DNA of 64,000 nt. Source: a virus. The notes under the pieces were generated by a model. It was not told the DNA's origin and ran no database searches. It saw nothing but the letters and a program-made list of their open reading frames with translations. The translations under genes and the position numbers were made by a program. The stretch spans positions 38,615 to 102,614 of the IMG/VR virus record IMGVR_UViG_3300031369_000001, one strand, 5' to 3'. Shown one piece after another: positions 1 through 8,523 of this stretch. Within the stretch, counting starts at the first letter, position 1; the number at the start of each line of letters is the position of its first letter.

Positions 1-330
1 GATAGTGTTGCTAAAAGAAATCAACAAAGAGTTCAAACCTATATTACGGTAAATGAATTAAGGGCTGAAGAAGATAGACCTCCATTGCCAGATGAACAAG
101 GGGATATTATACTGAATCAGGTTTACATTCAGAACAAACAGCAAACACAAGCAATGCAGCAACAAGAAGAAGGTGATCAAAACGAAAACGGAATGACACA
201 AGATGAAGAAGGTGATGATGGAAAACAAGATATAAGATCTTTATTATCTAAATATTCTGAGGATGATTTAGTTGATCAAAATGAAGATGATGAAGTAAAG
301 AAAAGTTTAGTATTGGATGTAGTTTTATAA
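1..330 (+). CDS. Portal protein, C-terminal part (5' end outside window)
   Basis: The frame is open from the first base, so this is the tail of a longer gene. The visible 109 residues begin with a segment containing TVNELRAEEDRPPLP, which resembles the region near the C-terminus of many phage portal proteins ('T(V/I)NExRxxxGLPPL'). An acidic, Gln-rich tail follows (QQEEGDQNENG, then EDDEVKKSLVLD). Portal proteins form the dodecameric channel at one capsid vertex. A portal directly upstream of a MuF-type head gene is the usual phage order, which supports the call. The portal core itself is not visible, so the assignment rests on a short motif and context. Confidence 0.65.
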   Translation, partial: DSVAKRNQQRVQTYITVNELRAEEDRPPLPDEQGDIILNQVYIQNKQQTQAMQQQEEGDQNENGMTQDEEGDDGKQDIRSLLSKYSEDDLVDQNEDDEVKKSLVLDVVL

Positions 331-345
331 AATAAGGAAATTGAG

Positions 346-555
346 ATGAGTATTGATAAAAAATTTGTTGACCGTTATGCAGACGCTTTATCTAGGCTAC
401 ATATTTCTGTTGAGGTAATTAGTTACTATGAGTCTTTGTTAAAAGATGCTAATCAATTAATTTATGAAGCGTCTAAACATACTACGAATGATTCTTTTTA
501 TAATAGGTGTCTTAGTTGGGAAGAAGGTTACCATAATAGGAGGGATAATGTCTAA
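346..555 (+). CDS. Hypothetical protein, 69 aa
   Basis: Small, mostly helical-looking protein (starts MSIDKKFVDRYADALSRL) with no motif I recognise. AAGGA lies about ten bases before the ATG. Its last eight bases overlap the next gene, whose SD (AGGAGG) lies inside this gene, so the two are probably translated together. Position between portal and the polyvalent gene suggests a minor head-related or early protein; function unknown. Confidence 0.6.
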   Translation: MSIDKKFVDRYADALSRLHISVEVISYYESLLKDANQLIYEASKHTTNDSFYNRCLSWEEGYHNRRDNV

Positions 556-733
556 GATAAAACATATTTGTCGTAATTGTGCCTTTATGCGAAGAAGCGC
601 TAAACCTAAAACTATTTATAAATGTAGAATTAAAATTATGCATGGCATACTTCCATCGGTTGTTAAACCATCAAATGAATGTGACGTAGAGAATGGTTTT
701 CAGCCGTTGCGGATCTTAAATAAGGATAAATAA
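548..733 (+). CDS. Small cysteine-containing protein, 61 aa
   Basis: The start at 548 (MSKIKHICRNC) is chosen over upstream in-frame codons because AGGAGG sits 7 bases before it. Four cysteines (C8, C11, C26, C44), the first two as CxxC, suggest a small metal-binding fold. The protein is basic. It overlaps the preceding gene by 8 bp and is followed after 2 bases by the next. I do not recognise a family. Confidence 0.6.
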   Translation: MSKIKHICRNCAFMRRSAKPKTIYKCRIKIMHGILPSVVKPSNECDVENGFQPLRILNKDK

Positions 734-735
734 TT

Positions 736-1116
736 ATGAAATTGGAACATATAGTGAATGCTAGAATTATAAAAGAATCAGATTTAAGTGATTTATATTT
801 TGGTTTAAGTAATGACTTAGCTAAGATTACTGTTTCTGAATATGATAAATATTGTTCTGGTACTATTAATATTGATATAGGAGGAACAGAAGCTCTTTCT
901 TTTGGGGATATTGATACAGTCAAAGGTATTTTATTAGTAGTTAACAATGATTGCGAATTAACTGTAAATAGCAGTAATGTTCCTATTTCATTGATACGTC
1001 ATACGGATACTACTTACCCAAAAGCTAGTTTTTTCATGAACGCTTTAATTAGTGATTTTAGCATTAAGGCATTAACTGTAGCTTTATCTGGTTTTTATTG
1101 TGCTTGGGGGGAATAA
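736..1116 (+). CDS. Hypothetical protein, 126 aa, beta-rich
   Basis: Starts MKLEHIVNARIIKES. Alternating hydrophobic/polar stretches (TINIDIG, GILLVVNNDCELTVNSS) suggest a beta-sandwich-like small domain, as in minor structural proteins. No signal peptide, membrane segment or catalytic motif is visible. The stop codon directly abuts the ATG of the following coiled-coil gene. Function not recognised. Confidence 0.6.
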   Translation: MKLEHIVNARIIKESDLSDLYFGLSNDLAKITVSEYDKYCSGTINIDIGGTEALSFGDIDTVKGILLVVNNDCELTVNSSNVPISLIRHTDTTYPKASFFMNALISDFSIKALTVALSGFYCAWGE

Positions 1117-1587
1117 ATGGCTAGGAAAGATGAGATTGAGAGTATAGAAAAAGTATTACAACTTTATACTCAACAAATGGATAGCCAAATTACTAGGTTC
1201 AATGAAATTGTGATTGAGCAATCGATTCAAATTGGAAAGCAATCTGTTAATTTTGAAAGACTAGAGCGGACTGTAGCGCAAGAAGTACTTCCAGTGATTA
1301 AAGAGCTTCCTGGATTGATAGAGCACGGCATTAGATTAGCCCAAGATACTTGTCCATTGTATAAAGCTTGGGATAGGAAAGAAAAAGAATCAGTAGGAGA
1401 TAAATTGGGTTCTTTATTTGATTCTAAACCACCAAATAAAAAGAAATTTACAATATCTACTAATCTTAAAATTAGATTAATTGAAGCGCTTATTCTTTTA
1501 CTTCTATCCCTTGCGGCATGGTTTGGTATAAGTAGTTACAATGAACCTTTTTCAGTTGCTGATAAAGCAGTAACAACCCATAAGTAA
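1117..1587 (+). CDS. Coiled-coil protein with C-terminal membrane segment, 156 aa
   Basis: Residues 1-60 are a charged helical region with heptad-like spacing. Residues about 120-139 form one clear hydrophobic helix (LIEALILLLLSLAAWFGI) preceded by a basic stretch (PNKKK). This is the layout of a tail-anchored or single-pass membrane protein with a short external tail. It resembles phage proteins placed near portal genes, but no family can be assigned. A holin role is unlikely because the single helix is C-terminal and no endolysin is nearby. It starts directly after the stop of the previous gene. Confidence 0.6.
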   Translation: MARKDEIESIEKVLQLYTQQMDSQITRFNEIVIEQSIQIGKQSVNFERLERTVAQEVLPVIKELPGLIEHGIRLAQDTCPLYKAWDRKEKESVGDKLGSLFDSKPPNKKKFTISTNLKIRLIEALILLLLSLAAWFGISSYNEPFSVADKAVTTHK

Positions 1588-1588
1588 A

Positions 1589-4500
1589 ATGCACATACAA
1601 ATAGAAGCAAAGAAGGAAGAACTTTTTTCCAAAAGAGTTTCTTTAGTAAAGTCTATCGCTGATTGCATTGGAGAAGTAGATTCTGATTTAAAAAATCGTT
1701 TAATAAAAGCGATAGACAATAAAGACAAATTGTTTACTGATCCAGTTTTACTAGAAGTATTGAAGCAATGGGAAATAGGTTATAAAGACCAAACCAATGC
1801 GATGCTTGTTGATATAAGTAAAGTATTGGATAAGGGAAAATTAAATAAGAGTCTTAGTTCTGATCCTTCTTGGATTGGTGTTGATTTAGATAGGACGTTA
1901 GCTGAATATCATGAATATAAAGGCCCTGCTTCTATCGGTAAGCCAATTCCTAGAATGGTTGATAGGGTTAAGGAATGGATTGCTAATAATAAAAATGTAA
2001 AAATTATGACCGCTAGGGCAAATCCAAATTCTAGCGATTTTAGAGCATCTATTACTGCTATAAAGAAATGGTGCAAAAAATATATTGGAGAAGAATTACC
2101 GGTAGTATACGAAAAAGATCTGCATATGGTTGAACTTTGGGATGACCGAGCTATTCAGATTAAACCTAATACGGGTATTAGGGCAGATGGATTAAATAAA
2201 AGTGAAGATGAAGGTATTTCATATTTTCATTACGATATAGATACAGATTCCTATATTGAAGACTATAATGAATATTTAAATAAAGCACAAAAAGGTCCAT
2301 TCATTGGTCCACGTGGAGGTAAATGGGCTGATCCAGAACACACCATACCTTGGAAAGAAGAAGTACACAGCTACTCAGAAACTAAAGACCGATATAGTGA
2401 TGAAGAAGCTGAACAAATTTTAGATAGAATAGGCGAGGCTTTATATAGTCATCAAGCAATTAATCCTCGTGAAAAAGATGATACTGGATTTAGTTATGTG
2501 GATATGGACAGATGGAGATCTGTAACTGGTGTAAATGCAAAGAGACAATTACTTCAAAAATATAAACGCCAAATAGTCGGTGCTTATAGTATTGAAGAAT
2601 ATCATAAATTAGGATTAGCAGATGTAAGAGAAGGTAAGGGATATAAAGCGAACATTAAACCTTATTATAATAAAACTTGGGGAAGCCTCACCCTTCCGGT
2701 AGATGGAAGGGTTGATAGAGATACCTTTAATAAATTTAGAGAGATTAATAGAAAACATAATGTGTGGTTTAGTAATGGCGATAACTTTATTAAAGAACAA
2801 TATTTAGATGATTTTGATTTTGAATCTTATAAGAAGGATATGGGGGAAATAGGCATAAAAGTTCACCCAATTAAGGGGGAACGAAAACAAAATGTATCTG
2901 AAAAAGACGAAAAGGATCTTACTGTAGATGAAGCTTTGCAAAGCATTAAAAATAGAAGGATTAAGGATGCAATTGTTCTTAAGAAAATAGGTAAAGATAA
3001 ATTTGCTTTTTGGTCTACCTATTCTCCAGAATTTAATGATTTGTTTTCTAATAAAACTGGTGGATTGTCCGGTATTTTTTACGCAAATAAAGATAATAAT
3101 TGGGCTAGAGAAACGCATGAATTGAATCTAGTAGAAGAAGCTTTACAACAGATAAAGAAGCAATTGCCTAATTATAAGTTGTATATAGATGAAGAAGGTT
3201 TGAAAGAAGCACAAAATGAAAAAGCGAGATATCAAGCTGAATTACAAAAGCCAATTCCTGAAGTACAGAAATTATTAGATAGTAAATATTCATTATTTCC
3301 TTATCAAAATGAAGCAGTGCATTTTTTAGATAAAACAAATGGAAATGCCTTAATTGGGGATTCCATGGGACTTGGAAAAACGCTTGAAACTTTGGCTTGG
3401 TTGGCTAAAGGAAATAAGAAAACAATTTTAGTTGTTCCGAAAGTAGTAAGGCGTACTTGGTTACAAGAAGCAGATAAGTTTTTTCCAGGGCAGTTTAAAG
3501 GAACTGAATTAGTGTCTTCTGATATAAGAAATAATAGAGTTCCAAATTTTAAAGATAAGAACCTTGTAACTGTTAATTATGAATCTTTAGATAAGTTTTA
3601 TCCTTATTTAAAGGATGCTGGTTTTGATACAGTAGTAGTTGATGAATCACATAGGATGAAGAATCCTAAAGCTAAACAGACAAAAGCGATTCAAAAGGTA
3701 TCGGCATTAGTAAATCATCATATTTTATTGTCTGGAACAGCGGTTAAAAATAAAAAAGAAGAGTTGTTTACCCAGTTAGAAGTTGTTGCGCCAGGTAAAT
3801 TTACATCTAAAAATCAAATAAAATTTGCTACTATTGGCGGACTTTGGCGCGATATGAAGGATTTCTATATTGCGAGGAGTAAGGAAGAAGTTCTAAAAGA
3901 TTTACCTGAAAAAGTCACTTCTATTATTCAACAAGACATACCTAATTTACCTGATTATGGTGCAAATAAAGATATTGGGGATATTGCTAAAATTAAAGCT
4001 TCTGTAGCAATTGGAAAAGTTCCTGCTACTATTGATTTGGCTAAAGAGATACTAGGTTCTTCTGATTCAAAGATAATTGTGTTTACTGATTCAGTTGAGG
4101 CAGCTAAAAAGATTCATGAAGAATTAGGTGATATTTCTTTATTGCACCATGGGCAAATGAGCGATGATAAAAGGGAAGCGGTAAAGGAAGAATTTCAAAA
4201 AACAGATGGTAATGGTGATTTCATTTCTCCTAAACGGGTATTCGTAACTACTCGTCAGTCAATGGCTGTAGGAGCTACTTTAACCGCTGCTGATAAAGTC
4301 ATTTTTAATGACTTACCTTGGACTGCTGCTGATTTACGACAAGCAGAGGATAGAGCACATAGAATTGGGCAAAAGAACAACGTAAATGTTTATTGGGTCA
4401 CTGCTTCGAATAATTTATTTGATTCTTCAGTTACGGAGATAATTAAAAGGAAATATGAATTATCTAAAAAAGTAAATCAGGGAAAGAAGCTGACGCAAGA

Positions 4501-6397
4501 AGAAATTGCATGGATGAATAAGCCGTTAACGGTTAGTGATATATTGAATAAAATACATGGAGGTAAAACGCCTATAGAAGAAGAAAAACAATTGCTGATT
4601 AAAGAAAATAAACCTGAAGTTCCTGTTATTCCGATAGAAGTACCTAAACAAGAAGAAGAGCAGAAGCCTAAATTTATTATGCAAGAACCTGTAAAAGTTA
4701 AAGAATCTAAAGATATAATAGATATAAAAAAAGATATTAAAGAAACACAAAATAAGATTGATAAATTAAGAGATAGACAATTAAAAGATTGGCAATCTGG
4801 ATCTATAACTCGTAAAAGGACAACTACATATAATGCTGAAATAAGTCGACATAATGATAGGATACAAGAATTAAAAAAGCTTTTAAACAAATATGAAGAA
4901 AATATTAGTGTAATACAAGAAAAAGAACCTGTAAAAGTTGAAACACAAGAACCTGTTAAAAAGAAACGTGGAAGGCCTCTTGGTTCTAAAAACATTAAAA
5001 GAGTTGCTATTCCTCCAATGGTTATCCAAGAACCTGAAAAAAAGAAAAGAGGGAGACCTCCTGGTTCTAAAAACAAAATGACTCGAGTTGCTATTAAAGA
5101 AGTAACACCTCCTACATTTAAACGAGAAGCTATAAAAGAGGAACCTGTTAAACAAGGTAGGGGAAGGCCACCAAAGCCACAAAGTGTAAAAGAAGCGGAA
5201 TCTAGTTTAGCTTACGTTTCTGCTAAGAATATAAAACTTAAAAAAGTTGCTTCTGATGACGTTCACGATGTCTATCAAACTAATTTTTCTATAGACGTAG
5301 ATGACGCCAAAATAGCTATGAATAATTTACGTGAGCAAGGTATCAATGCAACGGTGCTAGAAGGAGATCCAGGAATAGTTAAAATAAGAAAAGGTTTTAT
5401 AATTAGTGAATCTGATTTATATAAAGCCTTATTCATAGGACCTAAAGGTGGTAAATGGGCAAATGCTGAACATACCATACCTTATCAAGAAGATATAGTT
5501 CGAAAACCTGTTAAGCGAGAACCACCTGGTTCACAGTTAGCAATTGACGTACAAAATAAATTAAAAGAATTGAAAGTAGACAAATTACCTCAATCTACTA
5601 TTCCAATTTCAGACATTAGAATTGATTTAACAGGTAATGTTGATACAAAAGCAATCATTACTTGGAAAGATACTAAAGGAAAAGTCCAAAGTGGTTATAC
5701 TCCAAAATTCCATGAAATAAATGCTAAGGAAAAATGGGATAGAATTAATAAATTTAGAAGTAAGAAAAAAGAAATTGTAAATACATTAAATGAAAAATTG
5801 ATTAAGGGGAAACCCGGTAGTATTGACCACCAAGGTTATACTATATTAGCCATTATTGCAGAAACAGGATTACGTCCAGGTAGTACTGAAAGTGTTAGAA
5901 AGCATGGTCATTACGGTATAAGTACTTTAAAAAAGGATCACATTGCTTTAAATAATAAAATGGCTGTTTTAAATTTTATTGGCAAAGAAGGAAAGAAGAA
6001 TGTTACAGTGATTCAAAATCCTGTTACGTTAAAAGCTTTAGAGTATTACGTAAGCAATGCTACCGAAAATGGTAGTATATTTAATTCCAATGCTTTGGAT
6101 ACTGGTAAAACCATACTTCCTAAAGGAATGAAGGTGAAAGACCTTAGAACAATTAAGGCCACCGAATCAGCGGAAAGATTATTAAAAGAAGTTGACACTC
6201 CTCCTCCATTAACCGGAGATAGTAAAAAGGATAAACGATTATTAGCAAAGGCATTGTTGGAAACAAGTAAAAAAGTGGCTACAATATTGAATAATACTCC
6301 TAGTATTGCAAAGGCTAGTTATATCCATCCAATGGTATTTGAACAATGGGCAAAAAGTGTAGGAGCATCTGAAAAACTTTGGAAAGAGGTAGGTTAA
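1589..6397 (+). CDS. Polyvalent fusion protein: HAD-like / SNF2 helicase / AT-hooks / topoisomerase IB
   Basis: A 1602-residue chain of distinct domains. Residues about 95-200 are HAD-like (GVDLDRT with D99 and D101, MTAR at 140-143, WDDRA at 184-188). Residues 238-259 are the shared linker (FIGPRGGKWADPEHTIPW). Residues about 560-960 are a SNF2-family ATPase: Walker A GDSMGLGKT near 590-597, DESH near 685, and the motif VI-like RAHRIGQ near 920. About 1125-1195 holds three AT-hooks (KKRGRPLGSK, KKRGRPPGSK, GRGRPPK) that would bind the minor groove of AT-rich DNA. A second linker copy follows at about 1278-1300. Residues about 1310-1602 are a topoisomerase IB catalytic region (TGLRPGS with R1429, a FIGKEGKK segment, nucleophile Y1578 in SYIHP). 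Family knowledge: phage 'polyvalent proteins' are injected with DNA. The order suggests an ATP-driven DNA translocase fused to a swivelase; delivery is inferred. Confidence 0.88.
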   Translation: MHIQIEAKKEELFSKRVSLVKSIADCIGEVDSDLKNRLIKAIDNKDKLFTDPVLLEVLKQWEIGYKDQTNAMLVDISKVLDKGKLNKSLSSDPSWIGVDLDRTLAEYHEYKGPASIGKPIPRMVDRVKEWIANNKNVKIMTARANPNSSDFRASITAIKKWCKKYIGEELPVVYEKDLHMVELWDDRAIQIKPNTGIRADGLNKSEDEGISYFHYDIDTDSYIEDYNEYLNKAQKGPFIGPRGGKWADPEHTIPWKEEVHSYSETKDRYSDEEAEQILDRIGEALYSHQAINPREKDDTGFSYVDMDRWRSVTGVNAKRQLLQKYKRQIVGAYSIEEYHKLGLADVREGKGYKANIKPYYNKTWGSLTLPVDGRVDRDTFNKFREINRKHNVWFSNGDNFIKEQYLDDFDFESYKKDMGEIGIKVHPIKGERKQNVSEKDEKDLTVDEALQSIKNRRIKDAIVLKKIGKDKFAFWSTYSPEFNDLFSNKTGGLSGIFYANKDNNWARETHELNLVEEALQQIKKQLPNYKLYIDEEGLKEAQNEKARYQAELQKPIPEVQKLLDSKYSLFPYQNEAVHFLDKTNGNALIGDSMGLGKTLETLAWLAKGNKKTILVVPKVVRRTWLQEADKFFPGQFKGTELVSSDIRNNRVPNFKDKNLVTVNYESLDKFYPYLKDAGFDTVVVDESHRMKNPKAKQTKAIQKVSALVNHHILLSGTAVKNKKEELFTQLEVVAPGKFTSKNQIKFATIGGLWRDMKDFYIARSKEEVLKDLPEKVTSIIQQDIPNLPDYGANKDIGDIAKIKASVAIGKVPATIDLAKEILGSSDSKIIVFTDSVEAAKKIHEELGDISLLHHGQMSDDKREAVKEEFQKTDGNGDFISPKRVFVTTRQSMAVGATLTAADKVIFNDLPWTAADLRQAEDRAHRIGQKNNVNVYWVTASNNLFDSSVTEIIKRKYELSKKVNQGKKLTQEEIAWMNKPLTVSDILNKIHGGKTPIEEEKQLLIKENKPEVPVIPIEVPKQEEEQKPKFIMQEPVKVKESKDIIDIKKDIKETQNKIDKLRDRQLKDWQSGSITRKRTTTYNAEISRHNDRIQELKKLLNKYEENISVIQEKEPVKVETQEPVKKKRGRPLGSKNIKRVAIPPMVIQEPEKKKRGRPPGSKNKMTRVAIKEVTPPTFKREAIKEEPVKQGRGRPPKPQSVKEAESSLAYVSAKNIKLKKVASDDVHDVYQTNFSIDVDDAKIAMNNLREQGINATVLEGDPGIVKIRKGFIISESDLYKALFIGPKGGKWANAEHTIPYQEDIVRKPVKREPPGSQLAIDVQNKLKELKVDKLPQSTIPISDIRIDLTGNVDTKAIITWKDTKGKVQSGYTPKFHEINAKEKWDRINKFRSKKKEIVNTLNEKLIKGKPGSIDHQGYTILAIIAETGLRPGSTESVRKHGHYGISTLKKDHIALNNKMAVLNFIGKEGKKNVTVIQNPVTLKALEYYVSNATENGSIFNSNALDTGKTILPKGMKVKDLRTIKATESAERLLKEVDTPPPLTGDSKKDKRLLAKALLETSKKVATILNNTPSIAKASYIHPMVFEQWAKSVGASEKLWKEVG
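2300..2365 (+). repeat. Shared linker cassette, copy 1 (type A)
   Basis: Encodes FIGPRGGKWADPEHTIPW followed by KEEV, between the HAD-like region and the segment leading to the SNF2 domain. It differs from copy 4 (10915-10980) at only three of 66 bases, all C/T changes. Confidence 0.9.
5418..5490 (+). repeat. Shared linker cassette, copy 2 (type B, 73-bp perfect direct repeat)
   Basis: Encodes KALFIGPKGGKWANAEHTIP plus YQ, between the AT-hook region and topoisomerase IB. All 73 bases are identical to 9851-9923 in the MuF-family gene, in the same codon phase. Confidence 0.95.
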
Positions 6398-6615
6398 TGC
6401 AAGAAAGACGAAATGTAAGAGTTATTGGTAGTAAATTACTACGTATACCCGATGGGTTTATTTCTTGGGAAGAACATTTAAAGGTATGGGAAGCATACCA
6501 TAAGAAATGGAATAATATTCAGTCGGCGGAAAGGATTGCGGAAAGAGGGGGATTTTACATGGATGAAGTTATTGAACTACTTGGAGAACAACCTAAGACA
6601 TGGAGAGCACGGTAA
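6397..6615 (+). CDS. Hypothetical protein, 72 aa
   Basis: Starts at the TAATG overlap with the end of the polyvalent gene (MQERRNVRVIG), with AAAGAGGTAGG just upstream as SD. Basic N-terminus, then a helical, Trp-rich region (ISWEEHLKVWEAYHKKWN). No recognised family. The overlap indicates translation coupled to the giant gene, so it may be a co-expressed accessory. Confidence 0.6.
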   Translation: MQERRNVRVIGSKLLRIPDGFISWEEHLKVWEAYHKKWNNIQSAERIAERGGFYMDEVIELLGEQPKTWRAR

Positions 6616-6752
6616 TGGAAAAAGAATTTAATAAAGAAATGAATGAAGATATTGATGATGATGGAGAATTAGACGTTGAGTGGTATCCTATACCGGAAGG
6701 ATTAAAAGAAGCTTGGAATGAGATTATTTTAGAGGAAGGTGGGGCGAAATGA
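6615..6752 (+). CDS. Small acidic protein, 45 aa
   Basis: ATG overlaps the previous stop (TAATG) and the stop overlaps the next start (ATGA), so it fills the gap exactly. The product is very acidic (MNEDIDDDGELDVEW). Its size and charge are in the range of phage DNA-mimic or chaperone-like peptides, but there is no specific evidence for either. Supported mainly by the tight stop-start spacing on both sides. Confidence 0.55.
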   Translation: MEKEFNKEMNEDIDDDGELDVEWYPIPEGLKEAWNEIILEEGGAK

Positions 6753-6976
6753 GTATAAGGGTGAGTGGTATTTTAGAGATTAATTGGTCAGTTGAATTGC
6801 CGGAAGGGAAAGAACATAGCGGGGTTATTTCAGATGATCCAGTTATTGAAGCCGTTTTAGATTTTATTCCGCAGACAGGTTCTATTTATTTATGGGGAGA
6901 AGATGAGAAACCAGTTGATGTGTTTTTAGAAGTTCATGAAGAAGACATGGAAATAGAAGAAGATGAAAGAGGTTAG
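6749..6976 (+). CDS. Small acidic protein, 75 aa
   Basis: Starts MSIRVSGILEINW; AGGAAGG upstream acts as SD. Probably a small beta-strand-rich domain followed by a strongly acidic C-terminus (EVHEEDMEIEEDERG). It is followed two bases later by the DHH phosphoesterase gene. No family recognised. Confidence 0.6.
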   Translation: MSIRVSGILEINWSVELPEGKEHSGVISDDPVIEAVLDFIPQTGSIYLWGEDEKPVDVFLEVHEEDMEIEEDERG

Positions 6977-6978
6977 TT

Positions 6979-7968
6979 ATGCGTGAAAAAGTATTGTGTA
7001 TTTATCATAATGCGGATTTAGATGGCATTTGTTCAGCAGCTATAGTTTACGATTATTTTAATTGCCAGGGTGATGTTATCGATGGAAATGTTATTCTATA
7101 TGGAATGAATTACGGAGATGATTTTCCTTGGTCATTTATAGACAAAGATGAAATGACTGAAGAAGATAAAGAAGATTGTGTTCCTTATGACAAGGTAGTA
7201 ATGGTTGATTTTTCTTTATCTAAAGAAGATATGAAAAGATTAAATAATTTAGTTGATTTAATTTGGATAGATCATCATGTGAGTGTAATTGCCGACAACA
7301 AAGATATTCAAGGTGTGCGCGATATAAATTACGCTGCATGTGAATTAACCTATATGTATTTTCATACAGGAATTACTTATATTGATGGAGTACTTGCTTT
7401 ACCATTAGATGGGGATATGCCAAAAGCTGTTAGATTATTAGGACGTTATGATGTATGGGATCATAGTGATAAAGAAGTAGTACCTTTTCAATATGGAATG
7501 AAATTATACGATATAGGGCCTTGTAATTCTGAATGGAAGGATTTGTTAGATAATTCAGTGATTTCTGATAGTATAATTAAACAAGTAATTCATAATGGTG
7601 AAATAATTGAAAAATACCAAAGTAATTTGAACTATAAATATGTAAATGCATATGGCTTTGTTGCTGTTTTAGAATTTGAAGATGAATTGTATAATGTACT
7701 GTGTGTAAATAAAGGTTTTAGTAATTCATCTATTGTTAAGGATAGTGCATTATATAACAAATCTATTATTGATTTAATAATGGTTTTTGTAAGGCATGAG
7801 GAGTCTTACAAAGTTTCTTTATATACCGAAAAAGAAATAGATGTATCACAGATAGCAAAAGCTTTTGGGGGTGGAGGACATAAAAAGGCTGCTGGGTTTA
7901 TTTGTAGTGGCTTAGAATTTGAAGATTTTAATGGAAATTTGATTATTGACATAGATCCCAATGAATAG
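6979..7968 (+). CDS. DHH-family phosphoesterase (NrnA/RecJ-like)
   Basis: The 329-residue protein carries the complete DHH signature: HNADLDGI at 10-17, the motif II aspartate in VDFS (D77), IDHHVS with D98-H99-H100, and the C-terminal DHHA1 motif FGGGGHKKAAGF near 296-307. These residues bind two Mn ions in oligoribonucleases (NrnA), pAp phosphatases and RecJ-like exonucleases. Its length fits the compact NrnA type better than RecJ, which has extra domains. Probable role: degrading short nucleic acids or nucleotide salvage during infection. The last 8 bases overlap the next gene. Substrate cannot be told from sequence. Confidence 0.85.
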   Translation: MREKVLCIYHNADLDGICSAAIVYDYFNCQGDVIDGNVILYGMNYGDDFPWSFIDKDEMTEEDKEDCVPYDKVVMVDFSLSKEDMKRLNNLVDLIWIDHHVSVIADNKDIQGVRDINYAACELTYMYFHTGITYIDGVLALPLDGDMPKAVRLLGRYDVWDHSDKEVVPFQYGMKLYDIGPCNSEWKDLLDNSVISDSIIKQVIHNGEIIEKYQSNLNYKYVNAYGFVAVLEFEDELYNVLCVNKGFSNSSIVKDSALYNKSIIDLIMVFVRHEESYKVSLYTEKEIDVSQIAKAFGGGGHKKAAGFICSGLEFEDFNGNLIIDIDPNE

Positions 7969-8518
7969 AATTCCTATACAGCGATGGACTGAATTACGAA
8001 TGCAATATGCATTAACTAGGAAAAATAATCTTTTTGACTTTGGAAGATATGCAGTTGTTCCGAATATTGGTTGGGGGTTAGGACTTAATCACGAACCTGA
8101 TTTATTGTGTTTATCTAAAACTGGGATATTTCATGAAGTAGAGATTAAAGTAACTATGGCTGATTTGAAAACAGATAAAGATAAGTGGCATAATCATTAT
8201 TCTAGATTTGTTAAACACCTATGGTTTGCTATTCCAGACATTTTATCTATAGATAAGGTTTTAAGCGAAATTCCTGATTATGCTGGATTAGTTCAAGTGA
8301 GTACTTATTACAATGAATATCCATATAATCAAAAATATTCAAGACAAAAGTATTTAACTCATATAATTAGAAAACCTAGACCAAAATTACGAAAAGGGTT
8401 GTTTACCGACCCTAAACAAGACACTATTATAAAATTTTTAAGGATTGGAGTTTTGCGAATGTGGACAGATACCTATAGGTTTAAACATTTTGACCGACAA
8501 GTAATATTAAAGGGGTGA
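7961..8518 (+). CDS. PD-(D/E)XK-type nuclease-like protein
   Basis: The 185-residue protein contains HEPDLLCLSKTGIFHEVEIK at about 44-63: an acidic residue (D47) on one strand and E61-x-K63 on the next, the typical PD-(D/E)XK metal-binding core. A following helix (MADLKTDKDKWHNHY) and FVKHLWFAIPD also fit the fold. Such single-domain proteins are common in phages as structure- or end-specific nucleases. It overlaps the DHH gene, so the two may work together in nucleic-acid turnover. Substrate and activity unproven. Confidence 0.65.
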   Translation: MNRIPIQRWTELRMQYALTRKNNLFDFGRYAVVPNIGWGLGLNHEPDLLCLSKTGIFHEVEIKVTMADLKTDKDKWHNHYSRFVKHLWFAIPDILSIDKVLSEIPDYAGLVQVSTYYNEYPYNQKYSRQKYLTHIIRKPRPKLRKGLFTDPKQDTIIKFLRIGVLRMWTDTYRFKHFDRQVILKG

Positions 8519-8523
8519 TTATT

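Noticed and set aside
1117-1587. Holin
   Set aside because: Single C-terminal membrane helix after a long coiled coil, in the portal region, with no lysis gene close by.
4477-5182. Long minus-strand frames opposite the AT-hook region
   Set aside because: Antisense shadows of an A-rich coding strand; composition is Phe/Ser/Ile-rich without SD.
5861-6394. Tyrosine recombinase (integrase) in place of topoisomerase IB
   Set aside because: The YTP-KFHEINAKEKWDRI start, TGLRPGS and SYIHP motif follow the topoisomerase IB pattern; no att site or integrase-type arm domain is seen.
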